Assembly (NCBI GenBank): GCA_046260445.1
Contig: JBHEPF010000037.1
Span: forward strand, 1-21,108
Direction of reading: 5' to 3'
Length of the DNA: 21,108 nucleotides
Source of the DNA: F2B08 sp046260445
GTDB lineage: Bacteria; Actinomycetota; Actinomycetes; Actinomycetales; Dermatophilaceae
In this document: positions 14,710 to 21,108 of the stretch, piece after piece
Numbering within the stretch: position 1 is the first letter of the stretch
Layout of the letters: each line of letters begins with the position of its first letter
Made by a program: the position numbers and the translations under genes
Notes under the pieces: generated by a model
Told to the model about the DNA's origin: nothing
The model's database searches: none
What the model saw: only the letters and a program-made list of their open reading frames with translations

Positions 14710-14868
14710 TCACGGCACGAGGAACTCAGCCTCCGAGGGGCCGATGTCACGGTCCACCATGTCAAGGTGACCGCAGCGGACGCAGGTGAGAAGGACGGTG
14801 CGGTCGGGACGCCGCTTCCGCTTCCACTTGTGTCCCAGCAGGAGGCACTTCCATGAGCGCCGTGCCAT
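14710..14868 (-). CDS. Small Cys-pair protein (52 residues), function unknown
   Basis: ATG at 14868, stop TGA at 14710-14712. The protein starts MARRSWKCLLLGHKW, continues with a very basic segment and then TCVRCGH (Cys29, Cys32), ending in an acidic tail. KCxxxGHxW followed by CxxCG resembles a small zinc ribbon (Cys8/His13 with Cys29/Cys32) as seen in small DUF1660-like proteins; metal binding is inference. Codons are G/C-ending as in neighbours. A TACCAT -10-like hexamer (14876-14881, minus strand) ends 7 nt before the ATG and no Shine-Dalgarno is present, which suggests a leaderless transcript. It lies immediately upstream of trkH and may be its first co-transcribed gene. Confidence 0.65.
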   Translation of the reverse strand: MARRSWKCLLLGHKWKRKRRPDRTVLLTCVRCGHLDMVDRDIGPSEAEFLVP

Positions 14869-14979
14869 GGTCGGGATGGTACGCCCGGAGTCGCCGACGC
14901 ACTAGAGGTCTGGCGCCAAACGACCGTTCCGTCCCGGACGCCGGCGAGCACGGCATACGGACAGTCGGCGTGCAGGGGA

Positions 14980-16545
14980 TCAGGTGACGATGATCTGCAC
15001 GAGCAGGATCTTGAGGATGAGCCCAAGGGCGAAGAGGGCGGCGTAGCCGGCCTCGACCCGCTCGTCGGTGACTCGGCTGTTGGCATAGGCGAGGATCGCG
15101 GGTTGCCCCACGAAGCCGGCCAGAGCACCTGCTGCCCGCGGAGTGCTGACCCCCGCCAGCCGCGCAACCACGATGAAGAGCACTCCGGCCACGACGGTGA
15201 TCACGACGGCGGCGATGATGACTCGAAGTCCCGTCATCGTCAGCGCCTGGGACGCGAACGCCTGGCCGGATGCCAGACCGGTGGCACCGAGGAACAGCAG
15301 CAGTCCGAGCTGGCGGATGGTGAGGTTGGCGGCGAGCGGCAGACCCCAGACCAGCGGGCCCGTCCGCTCCAGCCGGCCGAGCAGGATGCCGATGACGAGG
15401 GGTCCGGCGGCCGACCCGAGAGCGAAGCTGAGCCCGCCGGGCAGGGGCAGGGTGACCAGCCCGACCGCCAGGCCGATCGCCACACCGACACCGAGGGTGA
15501 CCGCGTCGACCTCGCTCACCTTGCGCTCGGAGTCCCCGAACAGGCCTCCCACGTCGCCCAGGCGTCCACGGGGCACGACCACCCTCACCCGGTCACCCAG
15601 CTCGAGGACGAAGTCCTCCGAAGCCAGCAGGTCCAGGTCGCCGCGCTTGACCCGAGTGACGATCCCGTCGAACCGTCCGGGCAGGTCGAGATCGCCGACG
15701 GTCCGTCCCGCAACACGCCGGTCCGAGACCACGAAACGGCGGTAGTCCACCTCTCTGCGGTCATGTGCGAGGTGCTCGTCGACACGCTCGCCCAGGTGGT
15801 CCCGAGCGCGGCTCACCGACTCGGCCGGCCCCACCATGACGACGCGGTCACCGACCTTGAGCTCCTCCCCCGGCCGCACGACTCGGGTGCGGCCGCCCCG
15901 TGCCAGGTAGGAGAGCCGCACGCCTCCGCCGGCCACCCCTGGGATGTCGGCCAGCATGGACGGCCGCTCCACCTCCACCGAGATGTCGATGAGTCGTTGC
16001 CCGGCGAGGGAGTCGGGGTCGCGGCGCGCCGGCCACGGGCGGCTCAGGATCACTGCGACAAGCAGGATCGTCATGATCACGCCGACGGGGTAGGCGAGCG
16101 AGTAGCCGACCGCGGGCTCGTTGGTGCCGGCGCGCTCAGCCGCCGTTGCCAACGCCGGCGTGGAGGTGAGCGCTCCGGCGAAGGTCCCCCCTGCCAGGGC
16201 CCGACTCAGCCCCAGCGCACCGCCGATGACGATCGCCAGTCCGGTGACGACCACGAGGACCAGGCTCGCGCCGGCCATGAGGGGCAGCTGGCTGCGTAGG
16301 TCGCGGAAGAAGCTGTTGCCCGCCGAGAGTCCGACCGTATACACGAAGAGAGCCAGCCCCAGGGTCTGCATCAGTCCAAGACCCTCCCCGAGCCTCGGAT
16401 CCAGCGCACCGATGCCGAGGCCGACGAACAGCGCGCCAGCGGGGCCGAAACGCAACGGGCCGAGCGGGATCGCGCCGATGAGGGTGCCGAGCGCGACGAC
16501 GATCATCATCGTCAGCAACGGTGAGGAGGCCAGCACGTCAAGCAT
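14980..16545 (-). CDS. AspT/YidE/YbjL-family transporter with two internal TrkA_C domains
   Basis: 521 residues. Two hydrophobic halves (about 8-170 and 350-521, each five to six helices) flank a cytosolic region with two TrkA_C (RCK_C) domains (about 185-245 and 265-330; each ends GDRVVMVGP / GDRVRVVVP). This is the aspartate:alanine exchanger architecture. Repeated signature loops are GGTFAGALTSTPALATA (119-135) in half 1 and AGFVGQPAILAYANS in half 2. Known members exchange amino or dicarboxylic acids; most YidE/YbjL members have no proven substrate. It follows the MDMPI-fold gene by 48 bp and precedes the small gene and trkHA. Family sure, substrate unknown. Confidence 0.92.
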   Translation of the reverse strand: MLDVLASSPLLTMMIVVALGTLIGAIPLGPLRFGPAGALFVGLGIGALDPRLGEGLGLMQTLGLALFVYTVGLSAGNSFFRDLRSQLPLMAGASLVLVVVTGLAIVIGGALGLSRALAGGTFAGALTSTPALATAAERAGTNEPAVGYSLAYPVGVIMTILLVAVILSRPWPARRDPDSLAGQRLIDISVEVERPSMLADIPGVAGGGVRLSYLARGGRTRVVRPGEELKVGDRVVMVGPAESVSRARDHLGERVDEHLAHDRREVDYRRFVVSDRRVAGRTVGDLDLPGRFDGIVTRVKRGDLDLLASEDFVLELGDRVRVVVPRGRLGDVGGLFGDSERKVSEVDAVTLGVGVAIGLAVGLVTLPLPGGLSFALGSAAGPLVIGILLGRLERTGPLVWGLPLAANLTIRQLGLLLFLGATGLASGQAFASQALTMTGLRVIIAAVVITVVAGVLFIVVARLAGVSTPRAAGALAGFVGQPAILAYANSRVTDERVEAGYAALFALGLILKILLVQIIVT

Positions 16546-16570
16546 GGCGCAAGCCTCTCACCCACGACGG

Positions 16571-16596
16571 GGCGCTGGGCTCAGGCGCTGGGCTCA
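16571..16596. repeat. 13-bp tandem duplication over a stop codon
   Basis: GGCGCTGGGCTCA occurs twice head to tail (16571-16583, 16584-16596). The right copy contains the stop codon of the MDMPI-fold gene, so the duplication adds a second TGA 13 bp downstream. Probably a harmless slippage event. Confidence 0.85.
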
Positions 16597-17355
16597 GAAG
16601 GGCACCTGGGTCGTGAGCAGCCCCGTGGCCGGCGCGCGGCCGCTGATCGCCCGGCAGAACTCGAACGGGTCCATCGCGATGTGCTCCCCGTCGCCCTTCT
16701 GCCAGCGTCCGCCTGCGGGACCGGTCAGCTCGAGGGTGTACGGCATCCGGTGCCGCCCGGCCCACTCACGCACGACGTCGTCGATGATGACGCCCTCGTG
16801 ATCGGCGGTCGCGTCCATCGGGACCCCGCTCGCGCGCGTGATGTCGATGCGGTGCATGAACGGGTCGCGGGTCAGGATGACATCGAAGAGGTAGCCGAAC
16901 GTCCACCACCCGTCCCCCTCGTCGTTCATCGCCTGGCCACGGAGGAACGCCGGTGCGCGGCGGCGGTTCCGGGCCGCCTTCGGGGCCACGGCGCGGATCT
17001 CGGCGACGAGCTCACTCGTTGTCAGCGCGGCGTTCTTCTCGACCTGCAGGTTGGTCAGCGCGTCGATCATCAGGCCACCGTTGCGTTTGGCCAGCCGGGT
17101 CGCGGTCGTCTGCTGCCGGGCCATCTCGGGGACGGAGGCCACCATCTGGATCATCCCCAGCATGTGCCCTGCCATCGCGCGCACGTCCCACCCGGGACAG
17201 TCGGTCTCGACCGCCCACTGCTCGGACGTGAGCCGATCCAGGAGGTCGGCGACCCGCGCATACTCCGTTTCGGCGAGCCGGGCAGCCACCTCACGGTCGA
17301 ACTGGGCGCGGCGGGCATGCTTCTTGTCGGTGTGTTCGTGGGACTGGATGCTCAT
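16594..17355 (-). CDS. Maleylpyruvate-isomerase-family (MDMPI/DinB-fold) mycothiol-type enzyme
   Basis: 253 residues from the ATG at 17355, preceded by AAGGAGCAGTG. N-terminal four-helix MDMPI domain with TDCPGWDVRAMAGHMLGM (51-68); His64 and the later RDPFMHRID (163-171, Asp164 and His168) sit where the His, Glu and His metal ligands of mycothiol-dependent maleylpyruvate isomerase lie, with Asp replacing Glu. The family transfers or uses mycothiol, the actinobacterial thiol, in isomerase, S-transferase or detoxification reactions; the substrate here is unknown. It lies 28 bp downstream of the TetR gene on the same strand and is probably controlled by it. Confidence 0.85.
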   Translation of the reverse strand: MSIQSHEHTDKKHARRAQFDREVAARLAETEYARVADLLDRLTSEQWAVETDCPGWDVRAMAGHMLGMIQMVASVPEMARQQTTATRLAKRNGGLMIDALTNLQVEKNAALTTSELVAEIRAVAPKAARNRRRAPAFLRGQAMNDEGDGWWTFGYLFDVILTRDPFMHRIDITRASGVPMDATADHEGVIIDDVVREWAGRHRMPYTLELTGPAGGRWQKGDGEHIAMDPFEFCRAISGRAPATGLLTTQVPF

Positions 17356-17383
17356 CACTGCTCCTTGTGAGTTGGGTTGTGTA

Positions 17384-18007
17384 CTAAGGAAGGTCGAAGG
17401 TGTCGGCGAGCATGTCGACGGCGCGGTCCACAAGGCGGCTCCACCGCTCCCCGCCGGGGTCGTTGGCCTGCTGCGAGTCGACGAGCCCCCCGACCACCGC
17501 GGTGTACAGGTCGAGGTCCTCCTGCGCCGTGATCCCGTGGCAGGCGAAGACCTCCCGGGCCAGGTCGAGCGTCGCGACGGCGGGCGCGTAGGCCTCGGCG
17601 CTCGGCTCGAAGCCCGGAATCGTCCGCAGGTTCATCAGCTGGTGGCGGGGCAGGTCGTTGACAGCGAAGTCGAAGAACGTGCGGGCGGCGAACCGGAGCG
17701 CTTCCCGCCCGTCGTCCGGGGCCTGGTCCTTGACGCCCTCGAAGATCGCGAGGCACTCGCTCCAGGCCTGCCCGAACATCGCGTCATAGATCGCGTGCTT
17801 GGAGTCGAAGTGCGTGTAGAGCGAGGGTGCCCGCATGCCCACCCGGTCCGCCACCTCGCGCAGGGTGATCTGGGTGAGCCCCTGCTCACGCGCCACGGCC
17901 CAGGCGGCGTCGAGGATCTCGAGGCGTGTTGCCTCACGTCGTTCGGCTTTCCTATCACGGTTCGTTATCCCTAACACAGTTAGCATTGAACTACGTGGGA
18001 GGCTCAT
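17384..18007 (-). CDS. TetR-family transcriptional regulator
   Basis: 207 residues. N-terminal helix-turn-helix in TRLEILDAAWAVAREQG ... TLREVADRVGMRAPSLYTHF (about 27-68), followed by a helical ligand-binding domain with no family signature I can name. The start is uncertain: ATG 18007, ATG 17986 and GTG 17977 are all in frame and none has a Shine-Dalgarno. A small palindrome (17971-17983) lies over the later starts. It is immediately upstream of the MDMPI-fold gene and downstream of an MFS remnant, a common detoxification or efflux arrangement. Confidence 0.92.
   Translation of the reverse strand: MSLPRSSMLTVLGITNRDRKAERREATRLEILDAAWAVAREQGLTQITLREVADRVGMRAPSLYTHFDSKHAIYDAMFGQAWSECLAIFEGVKDQAPDDGREALRFAARTFFDFAVNDLPRHQLMNLRTIPGFEPSAEAYAPAVATLDLAREVFACHGITAQEDLDLYTAVVGGLVDSQQANDPGGERWSRLVDRAVDMLADTFDLP
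17971..17983. promoter_or_regulatory. Possible TetR operator (CTAAC-ACA-GTTAG)
   Basis: Perfect 5-bp inverted repeat around ACA, with a weaker outer repeat (GTT at 17964-17966 and AAC at 17989-17991). Its A+T-rich character stands out from the neighbouring coding DNA. Position over the TetR gene start suggests autoregulation, but it may lie inside the coding region if the upstream ATG is used. Confidence 0.4.
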
Positions 18008-18035
18008 TGTCTAGAGGCTCAACGGGCCTTTTCTG

Positions 18036-18412
18036 TCAGCGGGTCGCGGGCCGGTGCGTCTCGTACATCCGCACCGACACCACGAGCGCGGAGACGACGC
18101 TGATCCCGGCGGCGACCCAGACGGCGGCGCGCAGGCTCCACAGGTCGGCGACGGCGCCGCCCATGATGGCGCCCACGGCATACCCCAAATCCCGCCAGAC
18201 CCGGTAGATGCCGACGGCGCGGCCCCGCCACGTCGGGTGGGCGACGTCGCCGATCGCGGCGAGCAGCGTCGGGTAGACCATCGCCGTGCCGGCCCCGAGC
18301 ACGACCGCCCCGAGCGCCCAGGTGGCGAACGAGTCGCCCATCGCGATCAGAGCCATGGCGGCGGCCTGGCCGAGCATGCCGACGGTGATGAGGTGCTTGC
18401 GCCCCCACCGGT
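18036..18412 (-). pseudogene. MFS transporter, 3' remnant truncated by the IS element
   Basis: About 125 residues remain from NRWGRKHL (the conserved cytoplasmic loop motif before a helix) through four hydrophobic segments to MYETHRPATR-stop. Motif position and the number of remaining helices indicate the C-terminal third of a major facilitator permease. Everything upstream is replaced by the left end of the IS. The frame continues into the IS to a GTG at 18497 and would encode a 153-residue hybrid, but its AAGGAG abuts the GTG, so translation is doubtful. The DNA beyond the other IS end does not encode the missing part. Confidence 0.85.
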
Positions 18413-18461
18413 TGTCAATGGCCAGGTTGAGGTCCCCGCTGGTGGCCAGGTGAATGTCCCC
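18413..18461. repeat. IS left end with two internal terminal repeats
   Basis: TGGCCAGGTTGAGGTCCCC (18419-18437) and TGGCCAGGTGAATGTCCCC (18443-18461), 24 bp apart, are copies of the element's multi-repeat end. In IS21 elements such repeats are transposase-binding sites. Confidence 0.85.
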
Positions 18462-18477
18462 GGCCCTCTGCTGTTTT

Positions 18478-19257
18478 TCAGTGGGTTGGTCGGTCACCTC
18501 CTTGGCGGGTTCGGGCGTGGCTCATGCGGTAGGACTGGCCGCTGGTGACCACGGTGGTGGCGTGGTGCAGGAGCCGGTCGAGCATGGAGACGGCGGTGGT
18601 GTGTTCGGGCAGGAACCGGCCCCAGTCCTCGAACGACCAGTGCGATGCCAAGCCCAGGGATCGGCGTTCGTAGGCGGCCGCGACGAACCGGAACAGCAGC
18701 TGGGCACCGGTGTCGTCCAGCGGAGCGAACCCGACTTCATCGACCAGGGTCACGTCGTTGCGCAGGAGGGTCTCGATGGTCTTGCCGACGGTGTTGTCGG
18801 CCAGGCCTCGATAGAGGGTCTCGACCAGGTCGGCGGCGGTCAGGTACCGCACCCGGTGGCCGGCGACGACGGCGGCGTGGCCGAGGGCGATCAGGGTGTG
18901 GGACTTGCCGGTGCCGGCCGGGCCGATCATGGCCAGGTTCTCGCTGGCGCGGATCCACTCCAGGGAGGTCAGGTACGCCCAGGTCGGTGCCGGGATGGAG
19001 GAGGCGGCCAGGTCGAACTCCTCGATCGTCTTGAGCACCGGGAAGGCTGCTGGTTTGAGACGGGCCCGCTGGTTGGAGGCGTCGCGGGCGGCGACCTCGG
19101 CCTCGACCAGGGCCCGCAGGGTCTCCTCGGGGGCCCAGCGTTGGGTCTTGGCGGTGAGCAGCAGCTCGGGTGCGACCTGGCGGATGGTGGCGAGCTTGAG
19201 CCGGCGCAGGCCCGCGGTGAGATCCGCGGGTAACGCTGGCGGGGTCTTGGCGGCCAT
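18478..19257 (-). CDS. istB: IstB-like AAA+ ATPase, IS21 transposition helper
   Basis: 259 residues. Walker A GPAGTGKSH (112-120), Walker B VTLVDEVGF (169-177), then the family's SHWSFEDWG and MLDRLLHH (about 225-232). The N-terminal helical domain (1-85) contacts IstA. IstB assembles on target DNA and activates the transposase. The ATG at 19257 overlaps the istA TGA by one base (TGATG), so translation is coupled. It appears intact. Confidence 0.96.
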   Translation of the reverse strand: MAAKTPPALPADLTAGLRRLKLATIRQVAPELLLTAKTQRWAPEETLRALVEAEVAARDASNQRARLKPAAFPVLKTIEEFDLAASSIPAPTWAYLTSLEWIRASENLAMIGPAGTGKSHTLIALGHAAVVAGHRVRYLTAADLVETLYRGLADNTVGKTIETLLRNDVTLVDEVGFAPLDDTGAQLLFRFVAAAYERRSLGLASHWSFEDWGRFLPEHTTAVSMLDRLLHHATTVVTSGQSYRMSHARTRQGGDRPTH

Positions 19258-20905
19258 CAGAACACCACCTCTGCGGCCGCTGGTGGGAGCAGATCAGTCG
19301 TGCTCGCAAAGGAATTGACAGCGGACAGCTGCGACGAGAGCGAGGGGGCGTACTCGGCCAGGGACCTGCCGGCCGCGACGGGCAGGTCGATGACGAGCGC
19401 TTCCCCGGCGGACCTCGGGTGTGGGGTGGCGGCGCCGACGGCGAGGATGGAGCGCACGTCGGCGGCTCGCCACCGGCTGAACGCCACCGCCCGCTCCAGC
19501 GCGGCGAGCATCGCCTCGCGGCCGTGGGCGGCGGTCAGGGTGTTCAGCTCGGCCAGCTCCGGACCGAGACGGGTGTGCCCGGCCGCGGCGGCACCGGCGA
19601 TGAACGCCTGCGCGATCGGCCCGAGCCCGCAGAACTCCTTCTCCGCGCCCGTACGCGGACGGATCGCCCGCACCGGCGCTACCGGCCTGGGCCCGCCGTA
19701 GTGCTCATCAAGGATGGAGGCCTCACCAGGAGCGGTGAGGGGATGCTCGGCATGCACCGCGCCGGTCGTGACGTCCAGGACCACAACGCGTGGCCCGTCG
19801 ACGAGGACGGCGACGGTGGCACCGACCAGCCGGTTCGGGACCGAGTAGCGGGCCGAGCCGAGCCGGATGGTGGAGAGCTTGTCGACCTTGCGGGTGATCG
19901 GTGCCGGGCCGATGCTCGGCCGCAGCGACGGCAACGCGGTCAGCAGCTCCCGCTCCGCGGCAAGCCGCTGGGTCGGGACCGCGCACGTCTCGCTGTGCCG
20001 GGTGGCGTTGACCTCCTCGCACCACGCGGCGGCGTCCTTGTTCGCGGCCGGCAGGTCCGCCAGCACCGTTGCCACGACGACGGACTCGTCGATGCTGGAA
20101 CCGACCTCGAGGGCATGCTCGAGCATCAGCGGCCGCAGCAGATCCTCCTTGCCGTACCCGACGAGGTTCTCCACCAGGCCCTTGGACTCCGGGTCGGCCG
20201 CCTCGCAGAAGTCCGGCCGGAAACGGTAGTGGGTGGCGAAGCGAACATAGTCCGGGCTGGGCACGACCCGACCGGCGACCACGCCGCCTTTCAGGCAGCC
20301 CATCCGGTCCGCCAGGACCACCTTCGGTACCCCGCCCAGGACCTCGAAGCACTCCGCCAACAGGCCCAGCGTGGTGGCCTGCTGCTCATCAGCGGCCAAG
20401 CGCACGAACCGGATCCGCGACCACGCCAGCACCGCGCAGAAGATGTGCACCCCGGCGATCACGCCCCAGTCGATGACCAGATGCTCACCCGGGGACCACA
20501 CCGCGGGACGCCGCACCCGGCCCTGCTGCTGGCGGTAGCTGCGCTTCTCCTGGGCGACCAAGCGCCGGAAGTTGCGGTCGAACCCGGATAGCCGGCCACC
20601 CGCGCTTTGGGCAGCAGCCGCTTGGCGCTGATCCGGCCCTTACCGGCCTTGACCGCGTCGGCGACCAGCGAACGGACGCTCTCGTAGTTGCTCGGCCGCG
20701 GCGCACGCACCGCACGCTCTCGTCCTGCCTGAGCCCGCTCGATCACCCGCTTGACCGTCTTGTGCGTGGTCCCGCAGATATCGGCGGTCCCGCGATACGT
20801 ACCCACTGACTCGTAGGTGGCAATGATGTCCATCTCTTCCCTCTTGCTCTTCAATGGAACTCCCTGGGCGGTGACACGGTGACTGGCTGACACCGTCACC
20901 GTCAC
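19257..20905 (-). pseudogene. istA: IstA transposase (IS21 family), interrupted by a one-base frameshift
   Basis: Two frames together make one IstA of about 550 codons. The upstream frame (20905 or TTG 20854, the latter preceded by AGGGAG, to about 20585) has the helix-turn-helix TYRGTADICGTTHKTVKRVI. The downstream frame (about 20585-19257) has the DDE core with HLVIDWG (Asp1), KVVLADRMG (Asp2) and DPESKGLVENLVGYG (Glu3). The frames join at a GGG run (20583-20585): ...VAGYP then FDRNFRRLVAQEK. The total span of 1,649 bp is one base short of a multiple of three, which fits a single deletion. A programmed frameshift or sequencing error is possible. Confidence 0.88.
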
Positions 20906-20950
20906 CGCTCAGGGGCTCACGCTCACGTAACGACACGACGAGCAGAGGGT

Positions 20951-21022
20951 GGGGACTTCTACTTGGCCACCAGCGGGGACCTCACCTGGCCACCACCGGG
21001 GACTTTTCCATGGCCATGGACA
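20951..21022. repeat. IS right end with three internal terminal repeats
   Basis: Inverted copies of the left-end unit at 20951-20969, 20975-20992 and 20998-21016 (GGGGAC...TGGCCA), then the tip CCATGGACA ending at 21022. The right end has three units and the left has two. Confidence 0.85.
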
Positions 21023-21108
21023 ATCAGTTGACGCAGTTCGAACGGCTTGTCTCAGACCTGTGATGGCCTACTGAAGGCCTAGCGCAGGCTGTTTCGCATG
21101 CGCTGGAC
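21023..21108. other. Right flank of the IS, no gene seen
   Basis: 86 bp. All three minus-strand frames contain a stop, so it does not encode the N-terminal part of the truncated MFS transporter. Nothing else is recognised. Confidence 0.7.

Larger units (their letters stand above)
18413..21022 (-). mobile_element. IS21-family insertion sequence (2,610 bp)
   Basis: Terminal inverted repeats begin TGTCaATGGCCA (18413 on) and TGTCcATGGCCA (reading in from 21022) and continue as multiple internal repeats. It encodes istA (DDE transposase, frameshifted) and istB (AAA+ helper) with the family's typical one-base overlap. The flanks are ...CACCGGT on the left and ATCAGTT... on the right, so no 4-8 bp target duplication is present. 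This suggests recombination or deletion after insertion. The element is probably not autonomously active because of the istA frameshift. Confidence 0.92.

Noticed and set aside
15103..16299. Long + strand open frame opposite the AspT-type gene
   Set aside because: Antisense shadow of a strongly biased gene; the product is His/Asp/Gln-rich without a recognisable domain.
17355..17433. Longer N-terminus for the MDMPI-fold gene
   Set aside because: The extra 26 residues are low-complexity, and the ATG at 17355 has an excellent AAGGAG upstream.
19419..20591. Long + strand open frame opposite istA
   Set aside because: Antisense shadow of the transposase; no motifs.

Overview
The window is high-GC DNA (about two thirds G+C, with strongly G/C-ending codons) from an actinomycete, most likely a Micrococcales/Intrasporangiaceae-type organism. 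Family-level clues are a mycothiol-type (MDMPI/DinB) enzyme, a decayed DUF222 (13E12-type) gene, an nrdR-nrdJ unit for B12-dependent ribonucleotide reductase, and lexA divergent from a LysM cell-division suppressor. The genus is an inference; I saw no rRNA or tRNA gene.

Layout. 1-1223 (+): the C-terminal part of an alkaline-phosphatase/sulfatase-superfamily protein, followed 2 bp later by a SAM methyltransferase. 1224-4443 is an accessory pocket: a multiply frameshifted DUF222 relic (-), a 624-residue DUF2075 helicase with an N-terminal PD-(D/E)XK-like region (-), and a divergent dCTP-pyrophosphatase-like gene (+). An imperfect direct repeat brackets the helicase gene. A perfect 15-bp-stem bidirectional terminator closes this pocket.

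4537-10312 is a DNA precursor and SOS block. nrdR-nrdJ (-) has a leader holding candidate NrdR boxes and phased DnaA-box-like motifs. A LysM membrane protein (-) and lexA (+) diverge from a 100-bp region holding five LexA-box-like sites laid over two recognisable promoters. 10328-18007 (all -) is an ion and redox block: a CPH-type copper P-type ATPase with a His-Glu-Gly repeat and a CsoR-like operator, a TrkH/TrkA (Ktr-type) potassium system, a 52-residue Cys-pair protein, an AspT/YidE/YbjL-type transporter with two TrkA_C domains, an MDMPI-fold enzyme and a TetR regulator.

18036-21108: the last roughly 125 codons of an MFS transporter abut a 2,610-bp IS21-family element (istA broken by one base, istB intact). 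The element has no target duplication, and the DNA on its far side does not continue the MFS gene, so a deletion or rearrangement has occurred. The best candidate for an undescribed system is the DUF2075 helicase-nuclease / nucleotide pyrophosphohydrolase pair at 2045-4443, which may be an anti-phage module.
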